Shown here: positions 52,271-60,671 of the stretch, piece after piece
Position numbering within the stretch: the stretch's first letter is position 1
Layout: each line of letters begins with the position of its first letter
Source of the DNA: JBKPNJ01 sp963695705
GTDB taxonomy: Bacteria; Actinomycetota; Actinomycetes; Propionibacteriales; Nocardioidaceae
DNA: 64,000 nt
Direction: 5' to 3'
NCBI GenBank assembly: GCA_963695705.1
Contig: CAVOHB010000009.1
Location: forward strand, 1,364,001-1,428,000
The notes under the pieces: model-generated
What the model was told of the DNA's origin: nothing
Databases searched by the model: none
The model's input: only the letters and a program-made list of their open reading frames with translations
Program-made: the position numbers and the translations under genes

Positions 52271-53209
52271 ATGACAGCAGCGCGCAAGGTCATCATCACG
52301 TGCGCGGTGACCGGATCCGGGCATACGCCCACGATGTCGCCGCACCTCCCGTACACGGTCGAGGACATCGTCGGGCAGTCCGTGGCCGCCGTCGAGGCTG
52401 GCGCGTCGATCATCCACCTGCATGCCCGCGACCCGAGGGACGGCAGCCCCACGGCGGACCCGGCGGTGTTCCTGGAGTACCTCAAGGGGATCAAGGACTC
52501 GACCGACGCCGTGGTGAGCATCACCAGCGGCGGCGGGACCGGAATGTCGGTGGCCGACCGGCTGAGGGTGATCTACGAGACGAAGCCCGAGCTGTGCACG
52601 CTGAACCTCGGAACGTTCAACTACGGCAGCTTCCCGATGATCCCCAAGTACGCCGGCTCCTGGAAGTTCGACTGGGAGGAGCCGTACCTGGAAAGCACCC
52701 GGGTGGAGCCGTTCGTCAGCACGTTCGCCGACATCGAGCACATGCTCAAGGACATCCGTCCACAGACCGGCGCCCGCTTCGAGTACGAGGCCTACGACAT
52801 CGGTCACCTCTACACGCTCGCGTACTACCTCGATGCCGGGTTGGTGGAGCCGCCGATCTTTCTCCAGACGATTCTGGGCGTGATGGGCGGCATCGGCGCG
52901 GAGGTCGAGCATCTCGCGCACATGAAGTCCACGGCGGACCGACTGCTCGGGGACTCCTTCGAGTGGTCGGTGCTCGGTGCGGGGCGCCATCAGTTCAACA
53001 TGATCACCGTCTCCGCGGTGATGGGCTCACACGTGCGGGTGGGTCTGGAGGACGGACTCTTCATCGGCAGAGGCCGGCTGGCGGAGTCGAACGCGGAACA
53101 GGTCGCGAAGATCAAACGAATCCTTGGTGAGCTCTCCCTGGAGACCGCCACACCTGACGACGCCCGCAGGATCCTGGGACTCAAGGGACTCGACCAGGTC
53201 GGTTGGTGA
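52271..53209 (+). CDS. cdhC: BKACE-family beta-keto acid cleavage enzyme, probably 3-dehydrocarnitine cleavage (CdhC-like)
   Basis: Protein of 312 residues from ATG 52271 with GGAGG four bases upstream. It has the (beta/alpha)8 DUF849 fold with zinc ligands in IIHLHARDPRDG (His49, His51), ITSGGGTGMS, NLGTFNYGSFPMI, FEYEAYDIGHLYTLAYYLDA and a C-terminal AESNAEQVAKIKRIL. The family transfers acetyl from acetyl-CoA onto a beta-keto acid, giving acetoacetate and a new CoA ester. With carnitine dehydrogenase and thioesterases encoded next, the likely reaction is 3-dehydrocarnitine + acetyl-CoA to betainyl-CoA + acetoacetate. Substrate is inferred from context. Confidence 0.82.
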   Translation: MTAARKVIITCAVTGSGHTPTMSPHLPYTVEDIVGQSVAAVEAGASIIHLHARDPRDGSPTADPAVFLEYLKGIKDSTDAVVSITSGGGTGMSVADRLRVIYETKPELCTLNLGTFNYGSFPMIPKYAGSWKFDWEEPYLESTRVEPFVSTFADIEHMLKDIRPQTGARFEYEAYDIGHLYTLAYYLDAGLVEPPIFLQTILGVMGGIGAEVEHLAHMKSTADRLLGDSFEWSVLGAGRHQFNMITVSAVMGSHVRVGLEDGLFIGRGRLAESNAEQVAKIKRILGELSLETATPDDARRILGLKGLDQVGW

Positions 53210-54171
53210 GCAGCGCGGGACGCCCGGCTCCGGCGGCCGTTCGCACCGTTGCCGTCATCGGAACCGGCGTCATCGGCGGCGGCTGGGTGGCCCACTTCCT
53301 CCGCCGGGCGTACGACGTGGTCGCGTGGGACCCTGCGCCGGACGCCGCCGAGCGGCTGTCGGGGCTGCTGGACACCGCCTGGCCGTCGCTGGAGCGGCTC
53401 GGGCTGAGCGCGGGCGCCAGCCGCGACCGGCTGCGGTTCACCGAGACACTTCCGGAGGCTCTCGCGGAAGCCGACTTCGTCCAGGAGTCCTCTCCCGAGG
53501 TGCTCCCGGCCAAGGTGACCCTGCTGGCGGCGATCGATGCGGCGTCGAGGCCCGACGTCGTGGTCGCCTCGAGCACGTCGGGCTTCAAGATGAGCGACAT
53601 GGCGGTGGGGTGCGCGACTCCGGGTCGGTTCGTGGTCGGGCACCCGTTCAACCCGCCGTACCTCATCCCGCTGGTCGAGGTCGTGGGAGGCACGTGCACC
53701 GATCCGGCGGCGGTGGCGTGGGCAGCGGAGTTCTACACGCTGGCGGACAAGGTGGTCCTGACGTTGGATCACGAGGTAGCGGGCTTCGTCGGAAACCGCC
53801 TGCAGGAGGCGCTCTGGCGCGAGGCGTTGCACATGATCGACTCGGGCGAGGCGACCGCGCAGCAGATCGACGACTCGATCGTGCACGGCCCGGGACTTCG
53901 CTGGGCCTTGATGGGTCCGATCGCCACATACCATCTCGCCGGCGGCCCCGGCGGCATGGCGCACATGCTGGATCAGTTCGGGCCCGCGCTGCTGGAACCT
54001 TGGACCAGACTCGAAGCGCCGCTGCTGACCCAGGAGCTGCGCGACCGAGTGGTCTCCGGCGCCGTCGAGGCGGCGGCCGGGCGGACGGTGTCCCAGCTGG
54101 AGCAGCGACGCGACGCGTTTCTGGTCGACCTGCTACTCCTGCTCCAGGCGCATCGGGTCCTCGATGGATGA
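53206..54171 (+). CDS. cdhA: L-carnitine 3-dehydrogenase (CdhA-like)
   Basis: Protein of 321 residues from GTG 53206, overlapping the previous stop (GTGA). Rossmann motif VAVIGTGVIGGGWVAHFLRR (19-24 core). The 3-hydroxyacyl-CoA dehydrogenase-like family signature is VVGHPFNPPYLIPLVEVVGG. The carnitine-dehydrogenase-like C-terminal part is GPGLRWALMGPIATYHLAGG PGGMAHML. It oxidises L-carnitine to 3-dehydrocarnitine with NAD+. In rhizobia the enzyme is fused to a thioesterase domain; here the thioesterase is the separate next gene. Confidence 0.85.
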   Translation: MSSAGRPAPAAVRTVAVIGTGVIGGGWVAHFLRRAYDVVAWDPAPDAAERLSGLLDTAWPSLERLGLSAGASRDRLRFTETLPEALAEADFVQESSPEVLPAKVTLLAAIDAASRPDVVVASSTSGFKMSDMAVGCATPGRFVVGHPFNPPYLIPLVEVVGGTCTDPAAVAWAAEFYTLADKVVLTLDHEVAGFVGNRLQEALWREALHMIDSGEATAQQIDDSIVHGPGLRWALMGPIATYHLAGGPGGMAHMLDQFGPALLEPWTRLEAPLLTQELRDRVVSGAVEAAAGRTVSQLEQRRDAFLVDLLLLLQAHRVLDG

Positions 54172-54661
54172 GCGGCCGACGCCGTTCTCGACATACCGGA
54201 CCGAGGTGCGCGAGGAGTGGCTGGACTACAACGGCCACATGCACGACGCCAGCTACGGGATCGTGCTCAGTGATGCCAACGAGGAGCTGTTCGCGGCGCT
54301 CGGGCTCAGCTCGGACTATCGCGCGACCGCGGGAGCCGCGCTCTTCACGGTGGAGTGCCACATCCGCTATCTCTGCGAGTGCTCGCTCGGCCAGACCCTG
54401 CGGGCCGAAACGATCATGGTGGCGGCCGACGCCAGGAAGGTTCGGCTCTACACCGAGCTGCTGCACGCGGATGGCCGCGCGGCCGCCACCGGAGAGTTCC
54501 TCTACCTGCACGTCGACACCACGCTCGGCGCCACCACTGCCATGCCGTCCGACCGGGCCGATCTCGTTCAGGGCATGCTCTCCGCCCATGCGGATCTGCC
54601 ACGTCCCGCGCACCTCGGCCTCGGCGTGGGAGCCGCCCGGCCCGGCCGGGGGCCAACGTGA
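54164..54661 (+). CDS. cdhB: Hotdog-fold thioesterase 1, probably betainyl-CoA thioesterase (CdhB-like)
   Basis: Protein of 165 residues from ATG 54164, overlapping cdhA by 8 bp. The 4HBT-type motif EWLDYNGHMHDASYGIVLSD holds the catalytic Asp21. ECHIRYLCECSLGQTLRAET and FLYLHVDTTLGATTAMPSDR follow. It would free glycine betaine from betainyl-CoA. The C-terminus ends in AARPGRGPT and overlaps the next gene. Confidence 0.8.
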   Translation: MDERPTPFSTYRTEVREEWLDYNGHMHDASYGIVLSDANEELFAALGLSSDYRATAGAALFTVECHIRYLCECSLGQTLRAETIMVAADARKVRLYTELLHADGRAAATGEFLYLHVDTTLGATTAMPSDRADLVQGMLSAHADLPRPAHLGLGVGAARPGRGPT

Positions 54662-55200
54662 CCGACGAGCGGGTGGTCAGCCCCTACGAAGGCAGTGGTC
54701 ATCGTCCCTGGGTGGCAGGCGAAGCCATCCCGGCACCGCTACGGCTACATCAGGCAACGGTCCCGCACGCCTGGGTGGACTACAACGGGCACATGAGCGA
54801 GTCGTGCTACCTGCTCGCCTTCGGGGACAACGCCGACGCCTTCTTCCGCTTCATCGGCATCGACGAGGACTACCGGGCGGCCGGGCACTCGCTCTACACC
54901 GTCCAGACTCATCTGCACCACCGTCGTGAAGCCAGCGAAGGAGAACTGCTCGCGATGACGCTGCGCGTCCTCGACCTCGATGAGAAGCGGGTCCACATCT
55001 TCCACGAGATGTTCCTCGGCGGGACCGAGCTCCTGGTGGCCACCGCGGAGCAGATGCTGGTCCATGTCGACTCGCGCGCCGGGAGGTCGGCGCCGATGCC
55101 CCCCGACCTGCTGCTGCGTCTCGGGGCGATTCACCGGGCCCACGCACAGCTCGCGATCCCCGATGCCGTCGGCAGGCCGATGCGGATCGACCGGGCGTAG
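54658..55200 (+). CDS. Hotdog-fold thioesterase 2, tandem paralogue
   Basis: Protein of 180 residues from GTG 54658 (GTGA overlap). AWVDYNGHMSESCYLLAFGD with Asp41, YRAAGHSLYTVQTHLHHRRE, HIFHEMFLGGTELLVATAEQ and MLVHVDSRAGRSAPMPPDLL match thioesterase 1 at the same places. About 20 extra residues precede the domain. A second thioesterase suggests a different CoA ester (for instance an acyl or crotonobetainyl ester) or a heteromer with the first. Not decided by sequence. Confidence 0.8.
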   Translation: MTDERVVSPYEGSGHRPWVAGEAIPAPLRLHQATVPHAWVDYNGHMSESCYLLAFGDNADAFFRFIGIDEDYRAAGHSLYTVQTHLHHRREASEGELLAMTLRVLDLDEKRVHIFHEMFLGGTELLVATAEQMLVHVDSRAGRSAPMPPDLLLRLGAIHRAHAQLAIPDAVGRPMRIDRA

Positions 55201-55209
55201 GAAGGAACC

Positions 55210-56371
55210 ATGGATTTCGAACTCACCGACGAGCACCGGTCGATCGTCGAGACGGTGCGCAGGTTCGTCAGCAGGGAGCTCTATCCGCATGAGGACGAGG
55301 TCGAGCGACTGAACGACGTTCCGCCCGCGCTGGTCGAGTCGATCCGCCAGAAGGCGCTCGACGCCGGGATATACGCGGCCAACATGCCCGCCGAGCTCGG
55401 CGGTGGCGGCCTCGACGCCGTCGCGATGACGCTGGTGGAACGGGAGCTCGGCCGGGCCAGCTATGCGCTGCAGTGGTTGGTGGCCCGACCGAGCAACATC
55501 CTGCTCGCCTGCGAGGGACAGCAGCGCGAGCGTTACCTGCTGCCGTCGATCCGCGGCGAGCGGCATGACTGTCTGGCCATGTCGGAGCCGGGTGCCGGCT
55601 CCGACGTGCGCGCCATGAGCACCCGAGCGCAACGGCGATGGCGACGACTATGTCGTCAACGGTGCGAAACACTTCATCAGCAACGCCGATCTGGCCGATT
55701 TCGTCATCCTGTTCGCCGTGACGGGCACCGAGGAGACGGCCAAGGGTCCCCGTGCCCTGATCAGCTGCCTGCTGGTGGATGTCGGAACACCGGGGCTGAC
55801 CGTTCAGCGTGGATCGGCGAGCGTCTCGCACCGTGGCTTCCACCACTGCGAGCTCTCCTTCGAGGACTGCCGCGTACCGGCATCCCAGCGCCTCGGGAAG
55901 GAAGGACACGGCTTCGAGCTGATGGGGCAGTGGCTCGGTGCGAGCCGCCTGACCGTCGCCGCCTCGAGCGTGGGCCGGGCACGTCGCGTTCTCGACATGG
56001 CGACCAGCTGGGCCGCTCAGCGCGTCCAGTTCGGTCAGCCGATAGGGCGTTTCCAGGGTGTCGGGTTCCCACTGGCGGACATGGCCACCGATCTGGAAGC
56101 CGCTGAGCTGCTGACGCTGCGGGCGGCGTGGAGACTCGACCAGGGCACGATGACCGACCAGGACGCGGCGATGGCCAAGGTCTTCGCGACCGAGACGCTG
56201 GGGCGGATCACGGACGGGGCACTCCAGATCTTCGGCGGCATGGGACTCATGACCGACCTGCCGATCGAGCGGTTCTGGCGCGACGCGCGGGTGGAACGGA
56301 TCTGGGACGGCACGAGCGAGATCCAGCGGCACATCATCTCGAGGTCGCTGCTGCGGCCGCTGGGAGCCTGA
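55210..56371 (+). CDS. Acyl-CoA dehydrogenase (one frameshift)
   Basis: Start ATG 55210 (MDFELTDEHRSIVETVRRFV) behind AAGGA. FAD/substrate motif CLAMSEPGAGSDVRAMST. Near 55624 ACCCGAGCG has one C too many; the other frame continues NGDGDDYVVNGAKHFISNAD, LADFVILF, GFHHCELSFEDCRVP, RVQFGQPIGRFQGVGFPLAD and ends at 56371. Restored length about 387 residues. The usual catalytic Glu position near the C-terminus reads ERIWDGTSEIQR, with Asp where YEGTSEIQ is common. It may act like CaiA on crotonobetainyl- or gamma-butyrobetainyl-CoA, but that is only inferred from the operon. Confidence 0.88.
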
Positions 56372-56378
56372 GGCTGCG

Positions 56379-57158
56379 ATGAGCGTACGACTGGCCGTCG
56401 ACGGCGGCGTCCTCGTGGTCACGCTCGACCGCCCGAAGGCCAACGCCATCGACGTGCCCACGAGCCAGGAGCTGTTCGCCGCGTTCGAACGCCTGCACCG
56501 CGACGACGCCCTACGGGTGGCGGTGCTCACCGGAGCTGGGGACCGATTCTTCTCGGCGGGCTGGGACCTGAAGGCGGCGGCGTCCGGGGAGCCGATCGAT
56601 GCCGACCACGGCCCGGGCGGGTTCGGTGGCCTGACCGAGTTCACCGGCTTGCGCAAACCGGTCATCGCCGCCGTGAACGGCCTGGCGCTCGGCGGCGGCT
56701 TCGAGCTCGCTCTCGCCGCCGACCTCATCGTCGCGAGTGAGCACGCGGAGTTCGCCCTGCCCGAGGTGACTCTGGGCCTGGTCGCCGACTCGGGCGGTGT
56801 TCTGCGCCTTCCGAGACGACTGCCGGCTGCCGTGGCGGCGGAGATGCTGCTCACCGGCCGGCGAATGCTCGCGCCGGAGGCCCTCCGCTGGGGCCTGGTG
56901 AACCGAGTGGTCCCCGCACCCCGCTTGATCGACGAGGCGATGGCACTTGCCCGCGACATCTGCGCGAGCGCGCCACTGGCCGTCGCGGCGGTCATCGAGA
57001 TCACCGAGGCGACCGCAGGTCTGAGCCTGGACGAGGCCTACCGGCGCCTGCGCGGCGGCGACCTGCCGAACTACCGGGCCTTGCTCGGCTCGGCAGATGC
57101 CAGGGAGGGACCGCAGGCGTTCGCGGAGAAGCGACCGCCGCGCTGGACCGGACGCTGA
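56379..57158 (+). CDS. Enoyl-CoA hydratase/isomerase family protein
   Basis: Protein of 259 residues from ATG 56379, seven bases after the dehydrogenase stop. Crotonase motifs: oxyanion-hole AGDRFFSAGWDLKAAASG and AVNGLALGGGFELALAADLI, catalytic Glu region AEFALPEVTLGLVADSGGVL, RRLPAAVAAEMLLTGRRM. The C-terminal FAEKRPPRWTGR is usual for this group, which includes CaiD (crotonobetainyl-CoA hydratase). A CaiD-like role is suggested by the operon and not proved. Confidence 0.88.
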   Translation: MSVRLAVDGGVLVVTLDRPKANAIDVPTSQELFAAFERLHRDDALRVAVLTGAGDRFFSAGWDLKAAASGEPIDADHGPGGFGGLTEFTGLRKPVIAAVNGLALGGGFELALAADLIVASEHAEFALPEVTLGLVADSGGVLRLPRRLPAAVAAEMLLTGRRMLAPEALRWGLVNRVVPAPRLIDEAMALARDICASAPLAVAAVIEITEATAGLSLDEAYRRLRGGDLPNYRALLGSADAREGPQAFAEKRPPRWTGR

Positions 57159-57222
57159 CCGGCGCTGACCGGGCATCCGCCAGAGCCGGAACAACGCCGG
57201 GTCGGGTCGTGTTGAGCCGGGC

Positions 57223-58239
57223 GTGACCGACGAGGAAACCGTTCCGATCTCCGTTCTCGACTTCGTCGGCATCGAGCACGGGCAGTCCGCGTCGGCCGCG
57301 ATCAGCGGAGCAGTCGAGATCGCCCGCGCCGTGGAGGAAGCGGGCTTCCGCCGGTACTGGGTCTCCGAGCACCACAACATGTCGAGCCTGGCGTGCAGCG
57401 CCCCAGAGATCCTGACGGCCCATGTCGGGGCGAAGACGGCGCGCATTCGGGTGGGCGCTGCCGGGATCATGTTGCCCAACCATGCGCCCTTCAAGGTCGC
57501 CGAGATGTTTCGCACCCTGATGGCGATGTACCCCGGCCGGATCGACCTCGCCCTCGGTCGCGCGCCCGGCACGGATCCGCTGACCGCCCATGTCCTTCGC
57601 AGAGGCGTCGCCACCGACCCGGGCGCCGAGTTCCCAAGCCAGGTCGCCGAGCTTCTCGCCTTCCTCGGTGACGGCTTCCCGGATGGTCATCCCTTCGCGC
57701 GGCTCATCGCGGCTCCGGTCGTCGACGAGACACCCGAGATGTTCGTTCTCGGTTCGAGTCAGTACGGGCCGAGCTTCGCGGCGGTGAACGGGATGAGCGC
57801 GGTGTTCGCCCACCACATGAGCCCTGACCTGGCCTTCGAGTCGTTGCGCCGGTACCGGCGGGAGTTCCGACCCCGTACCGACGGCGCCCGACCGTACTCC
57901 GCGGTGTCGATACTCACCTTCGCCAGTGACGACGAGGAGGCGACGCGAGAGTTTGTGGCGGCGTGGACGCTGACACTGCGCAACCTCGCCCGCGGCGTCC
58001 GGGAGCCACTGCGCCCTGAAGAGGTGCAGGAGTTCGCCCGCTCGCGGGAGGGGCGTATGAGCGGACTGGACGACTCGCGGATGGTCACCGGTTCCGCCAA
58101 GAGCGTCGTGGAACGGCTCCAGGAGATGAAAGCACAGGCGGAGGCGGACGAGCTGGTGCTCGTCACGCCCGGCCTGGACCGGGAACGACGCGCGAACAGC
58201 TTCGTTGCCATCGCCGACGCCTGGCGACAGGCCGGCTGA
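57223..58239 (+). CDS. LLM-class (luciferase-like) flavin-dependent oxidoreductase
   Basis: Protein of 338 residues from GTG 57223. VPISVLDFVGIEHGQSASAA, AGFRRYWVSEHHNMSSLACS, TARIRVGAAGIMLPNHAPFK, PGRIDLALGRAPGTDPLTAH and FVLGSSQYGPSFAAVNG are typical of the MsnO8-like LLM group that uses FMNH2 or F420. It follows the crotonase gene by 64 bp and may be the last gene of the operon. Substrate unknown; a monooxygenase step on a side-chain is possible. Confidence 0.85.
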   Translation: MTDEETVPISVLDFVGIEHGQSASAAISGAVEIARAVEEAGFRRYWVSEHHNMSSLACSAPEILTAHVGAKTARIRVGAAGIMLPNHAPFKVAEMFRTLMAMYPGRIDLALGRAPGTDPLTAHVLRRGVATDPGAEFPSQVAELLAFLGDGFPDGHPFARLIAAPVVDETPEMFVLGSSQYGPSFAAVNGMSAVFAHHMSPDLAFESLRRYRREFRPRTDGARPYSAVSILTFASDDEEATREFVAAWTLTLRNLARGVREPLRPEEVQEFARSREGRMSGLDDSRMVTGSAKSVVERLQEMKAQAEADELVLVTPGLDRERRANSFVAIADAWRQAG

Positions 58240-58335
58240 TCGGCCCCCGTCGTCGCTGCTCGGCCACGCCTTGCGTCCGGACGGACCGGCCGCATCGGAC
58301 CCGGCAACATGCGTCGCGCCGACGTCAGGCCAGGC

Positions 58336-58626
58336 TCAGGGCAGGAATCGGCCCAGCCGGCGCAAGACGGGTCCCACTACCGGGAGCCGATGCCAGCCGT
58401 GGTCGATCACGAAGTGCCGCCCTGACCGCAGACCATCGCGCAACCGCCCGATCGAGGAGGAGCGGGCCGCATCCTCGCGGGCCCTGGCCTCCTTGTGCAG
58501 GAAGTGCGCACATGCCAGGCACACCGCGGCCTCCCGGTGACTGCCGAGCCGTACCATCGACGCCTCGGGCAGCCGGTTGCCGCAGCACCAGCACTCGACC
58601 CCGGCTTCATCCGCTCCGGAAACCAT
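58336..58626 (-). CDS. Small zinc-ribbon protein
   Basis: Protein of 96 residues from ATG 58626 (MVSGADEAGVECWCCGNRLP). Two CxxC pairs, CWCC and CLAC, about 25 residues apart would bind zinc. The basic C-terminal half (RLRDGLRSGRHFVIDHGWHR and LPVVGPVLRRLGRFLP) is amphipathic. No family is recognised. Divergent from the methyltransferase gene with only 56 bp between starts. Confidence 0.6.
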   Translation of the reverse strand: MVSGADEAGVECWCCGNRLPEASMVRLGSHREAAVCLACAHFLHKEARAREDAARSSSIGRLRDGLRSGRHFVIDHGWHRLPVVGPVLRRLGRFLP

Positions 58627-58682
58627 CGACGCCAAAGCTGCACCGCCTCCACATGATCTCTCCTGGTCAGCAGTATGGGTCC

Positions 58683-59336
58683 ATGACCCGAGACTGGATC
58701 GCCTGGCATCAGGAGTACGACGAACCCGAGTCGACATTGGCGCGGCGGCTGCGGGTCGTGCAGGCGCACACCCGGCAGGCTCTGGAGCTGATCGGTGCCC
58801 ACACCGCCCCCGAGGAGACAAGAGTCATCAGTCTGTGTGCCGGCGAGGGCCGGGACCTGCTCCCCGTCCTTGCCGAGAGCGGCCGATTCGCGGGTGTCCG
58901 CGCCCGGTTGGTGGAGCTGGACCCTCGCCTGGCGGAGCGGGCGAGACAGCGCGCCCGGCAGCTGAACCTGGTCAACGTCGAGGTCGTCAACGGCGATGCC
59001 GGCCGCACCACTGCGTATGTGGGCATGGTCCCAGCGCACCTGGTGCTCGCCTGCGGAGTGTTCGGCAACATCACAGCCCAGGACATCCGGCGCACCGTCG
59101 CGACTCTTCGCACGCTCACCGCGCCAGAGGGCTTCGTGGTCTGGACGCGCGGCCGGACACCGGAGTTCGACGGGAGTTCAGAGGTCCGCAGCTGGTTTGG
59201 TCAGGAGGGCTTCACCGAACGATCGTTCACGGCGCCGTCGGACGCACGTTTCCGGGTCGGCCTCGACCAGCTCTCCGTCGCAGGTGCACACCCGTTCCGG
59301 TCGGGTATCCGGATGTTTTCGTTCGTTGACGACTAG
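58683..59336 (+). CDS. SAM-dependent methyltransferase
   Basis: Protein of 217 residues from ATG 58683 (MTRDWIAWHQEYDEPESTLA). The SAM site is RVISLCAGEGRDLLPVLAES, the acidic strand RLVELDPRLAERARQRA, and motif II MVPAHLVLACGVFGNITAQD. The first residues WHQEYD ... SxLxxRLxxVQ are seen in a group of actinobacterial methyltransferases of unknown substrate. Confidence 0.82.
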   Translation: MTRDWIAWHQEYDEPESTLARRLRVVQAHTRQALELIGAHTAPEETRVISLCAGEGRDLLPVLAESGRFAGVRARLVELDPRLAERARQRARQLNLVNVEVVNGDAGRTTAYVGMVPAHLVLACGVFGNITAQDIRRTVATLRTLTAPEGFVVWTRGRTPEFDGSSEVRSWFGQEGFTERSFTAPSDARFRVGLDQLSVAGAHPFRSGIRMFSFVDD

Positions 59337-59510
59337 AACCGAGGTTCTCCGGGCACGCGCTGGACTGGGACGACGGCTCCCCCGACCTCGCCACCGAGGG
59401 CGGCCATCCGCGCGTGCCACGTCCGCCAGGCGGACACTAGGCGTGTTGATTTGACTGCAAGGTGTAATGTCGAGTGAGATGCTCATATATGGTCCTACTG
59501 GGGAGGAACC

Positions 59511-60587
59511 GTGCCGGCTGGTCGCGGTGGTCACGACCGCCGGTGGGTCCGGACCCTGGACGACGGAAGTGGTTCACGGTCGGGGTTCACGGGAGCTGCG
59601 GCGTTGCCCGCCGCCATCACCGCCGAGGGTGAACCGGCGGCGCGGGAGGTCATCGAAACTCAGCGGGCTGTGCTGATCGCCGCGAGCAGCGTGACAGACG
59701 CAGCAACAGCGGCGGCGGTCGCCGCCACGGTCGCATCCGCGGCCTTGACGGATGCCGAGCTTGCCGCCGAGCTTGCGGCCGAAGCGGTTGTTGAGACTCG
59801 GGCCGCCGTGCTCACCGCCGCCCGCACCATGGCGGTAGCAGCAGCAGCCGCCGCCCGGACCCTCAGCGCGGCCGTCGCCGCCAATGCGGCCCTTGTCGAG
59901 GCGGCCGCCGCCGCCGCCGCCCAAGCGAGAGACACCGAGTACCGGCTCAGGCATGACGTGCTGCATGACGAGCTGACCGGTCTCGGCAACAGGCGATGCC
60001 TGGTGGAACACCTCACCCGTGCGCTGGCCGGCTCCAGCCGGAACGGTACGGCCGTCACCGTGCTGTTCCTCGATGTCGACGGCTTCAAGCGCGTCAACGA
60101 TGAATGCGGCCACGCAGTCGGGGACCAACTGCTCATCCACGTGGCCGGACAGCTCAAGCGACTGGTGCGTGAGTCCGACATCTGCGCACGAGTCGGCGGC
60201 GACGAGTTCGTCGTCATCATCGAGGACACCCACGCCTCACAGGTCGAGGGCCGGGTGGTCGCAGACCGGATCAAGGCCGCCTTGACCGCGGGAGTCGCGG
60301 TCCTCGGACCCCACACCATGCGCGTCGGAGTGAGCATCGGCGTTGCGGTGAGCTCAGCAACGTCGCAGCCTCGTGACCTGCTGGAGCAGGCCGACATCGC
60401 CATGTACGGAACCAAAGCGCAGACGCGGCTCGAGCAAGGCCACTTCCATCAGTCAGGCGGCACAGCCCACCGAATCGCCCCCGGTCGCCTCCCTGGGACT
60501 GGTGTCGTTCACGCCGTTGTCCGTCACGCTGAACACGTGATGTGGACGGCCATCGCGCGACGGTCAGTGAGAGCGGTCCAGGGATAG
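59511..60587 (+). CDS. GGDEF diguanylate cyclase with alanine-rich N-terminal helix
   Basis: Protein of 358 residues from GTG 59511 with GGGGAGGAACC upstream. Residues about 45-140 are extremely rich in Ala (runs such as AATAAAVAATVASAAL and AAAAAAAQARD) with spaced Glu/Arg/Thr, giving a long predicted helix or coiled coil. The GGDEF domain follows: HDELTGLGNRRCLVEHLTRA, FLDVDGFKRVNDECGHAVGD, VGGDEFVVIIED with intact GGDEF. No membrane segment or known sensor is seen. The helix may dimerise the domain or be a divergent chemotaxis-type signalling helix. Confidence 0.85.
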   Translation: MPAGRGGHDRRWVRTLDDGSGSRSGFTGAAALPAAITAEGEPAAREVIETQRAVLIAASSVTDAATAAAVAATVASAALTDAELAAELAAEAVVETRAAVLTAARTMAVAAAAAARTLSAAVAANAALVEAAAAAAAQARDTEYRLRHDVLHDELTGLGNRRCLVEHLTRALAGSSRNGTAVTVLFLDVDGFKRVNDECGHAVGDQLLIHVAGQLKRLVRESDICARVGGDEFVVIIEDTHASQVEGRVVADRIKAALTAGVAVLGPHTMRVGVSIGVAVSSATSQPRDLLEQADIAMYGTKAQTRLEQGHFHQSGGTAHRIAPGRLPGTGVVHAVVRHAEHVMWTAIARRSVRAVQG

Positions 60588-60671
60588 CTCCATCTCTGGG
60601 TGTCGGTGCTCCCGGCCAGGATGGGCATGATGTCGCCGGCTCCAGCCGGGGCCCAGAGATCGGAGGCAGAC

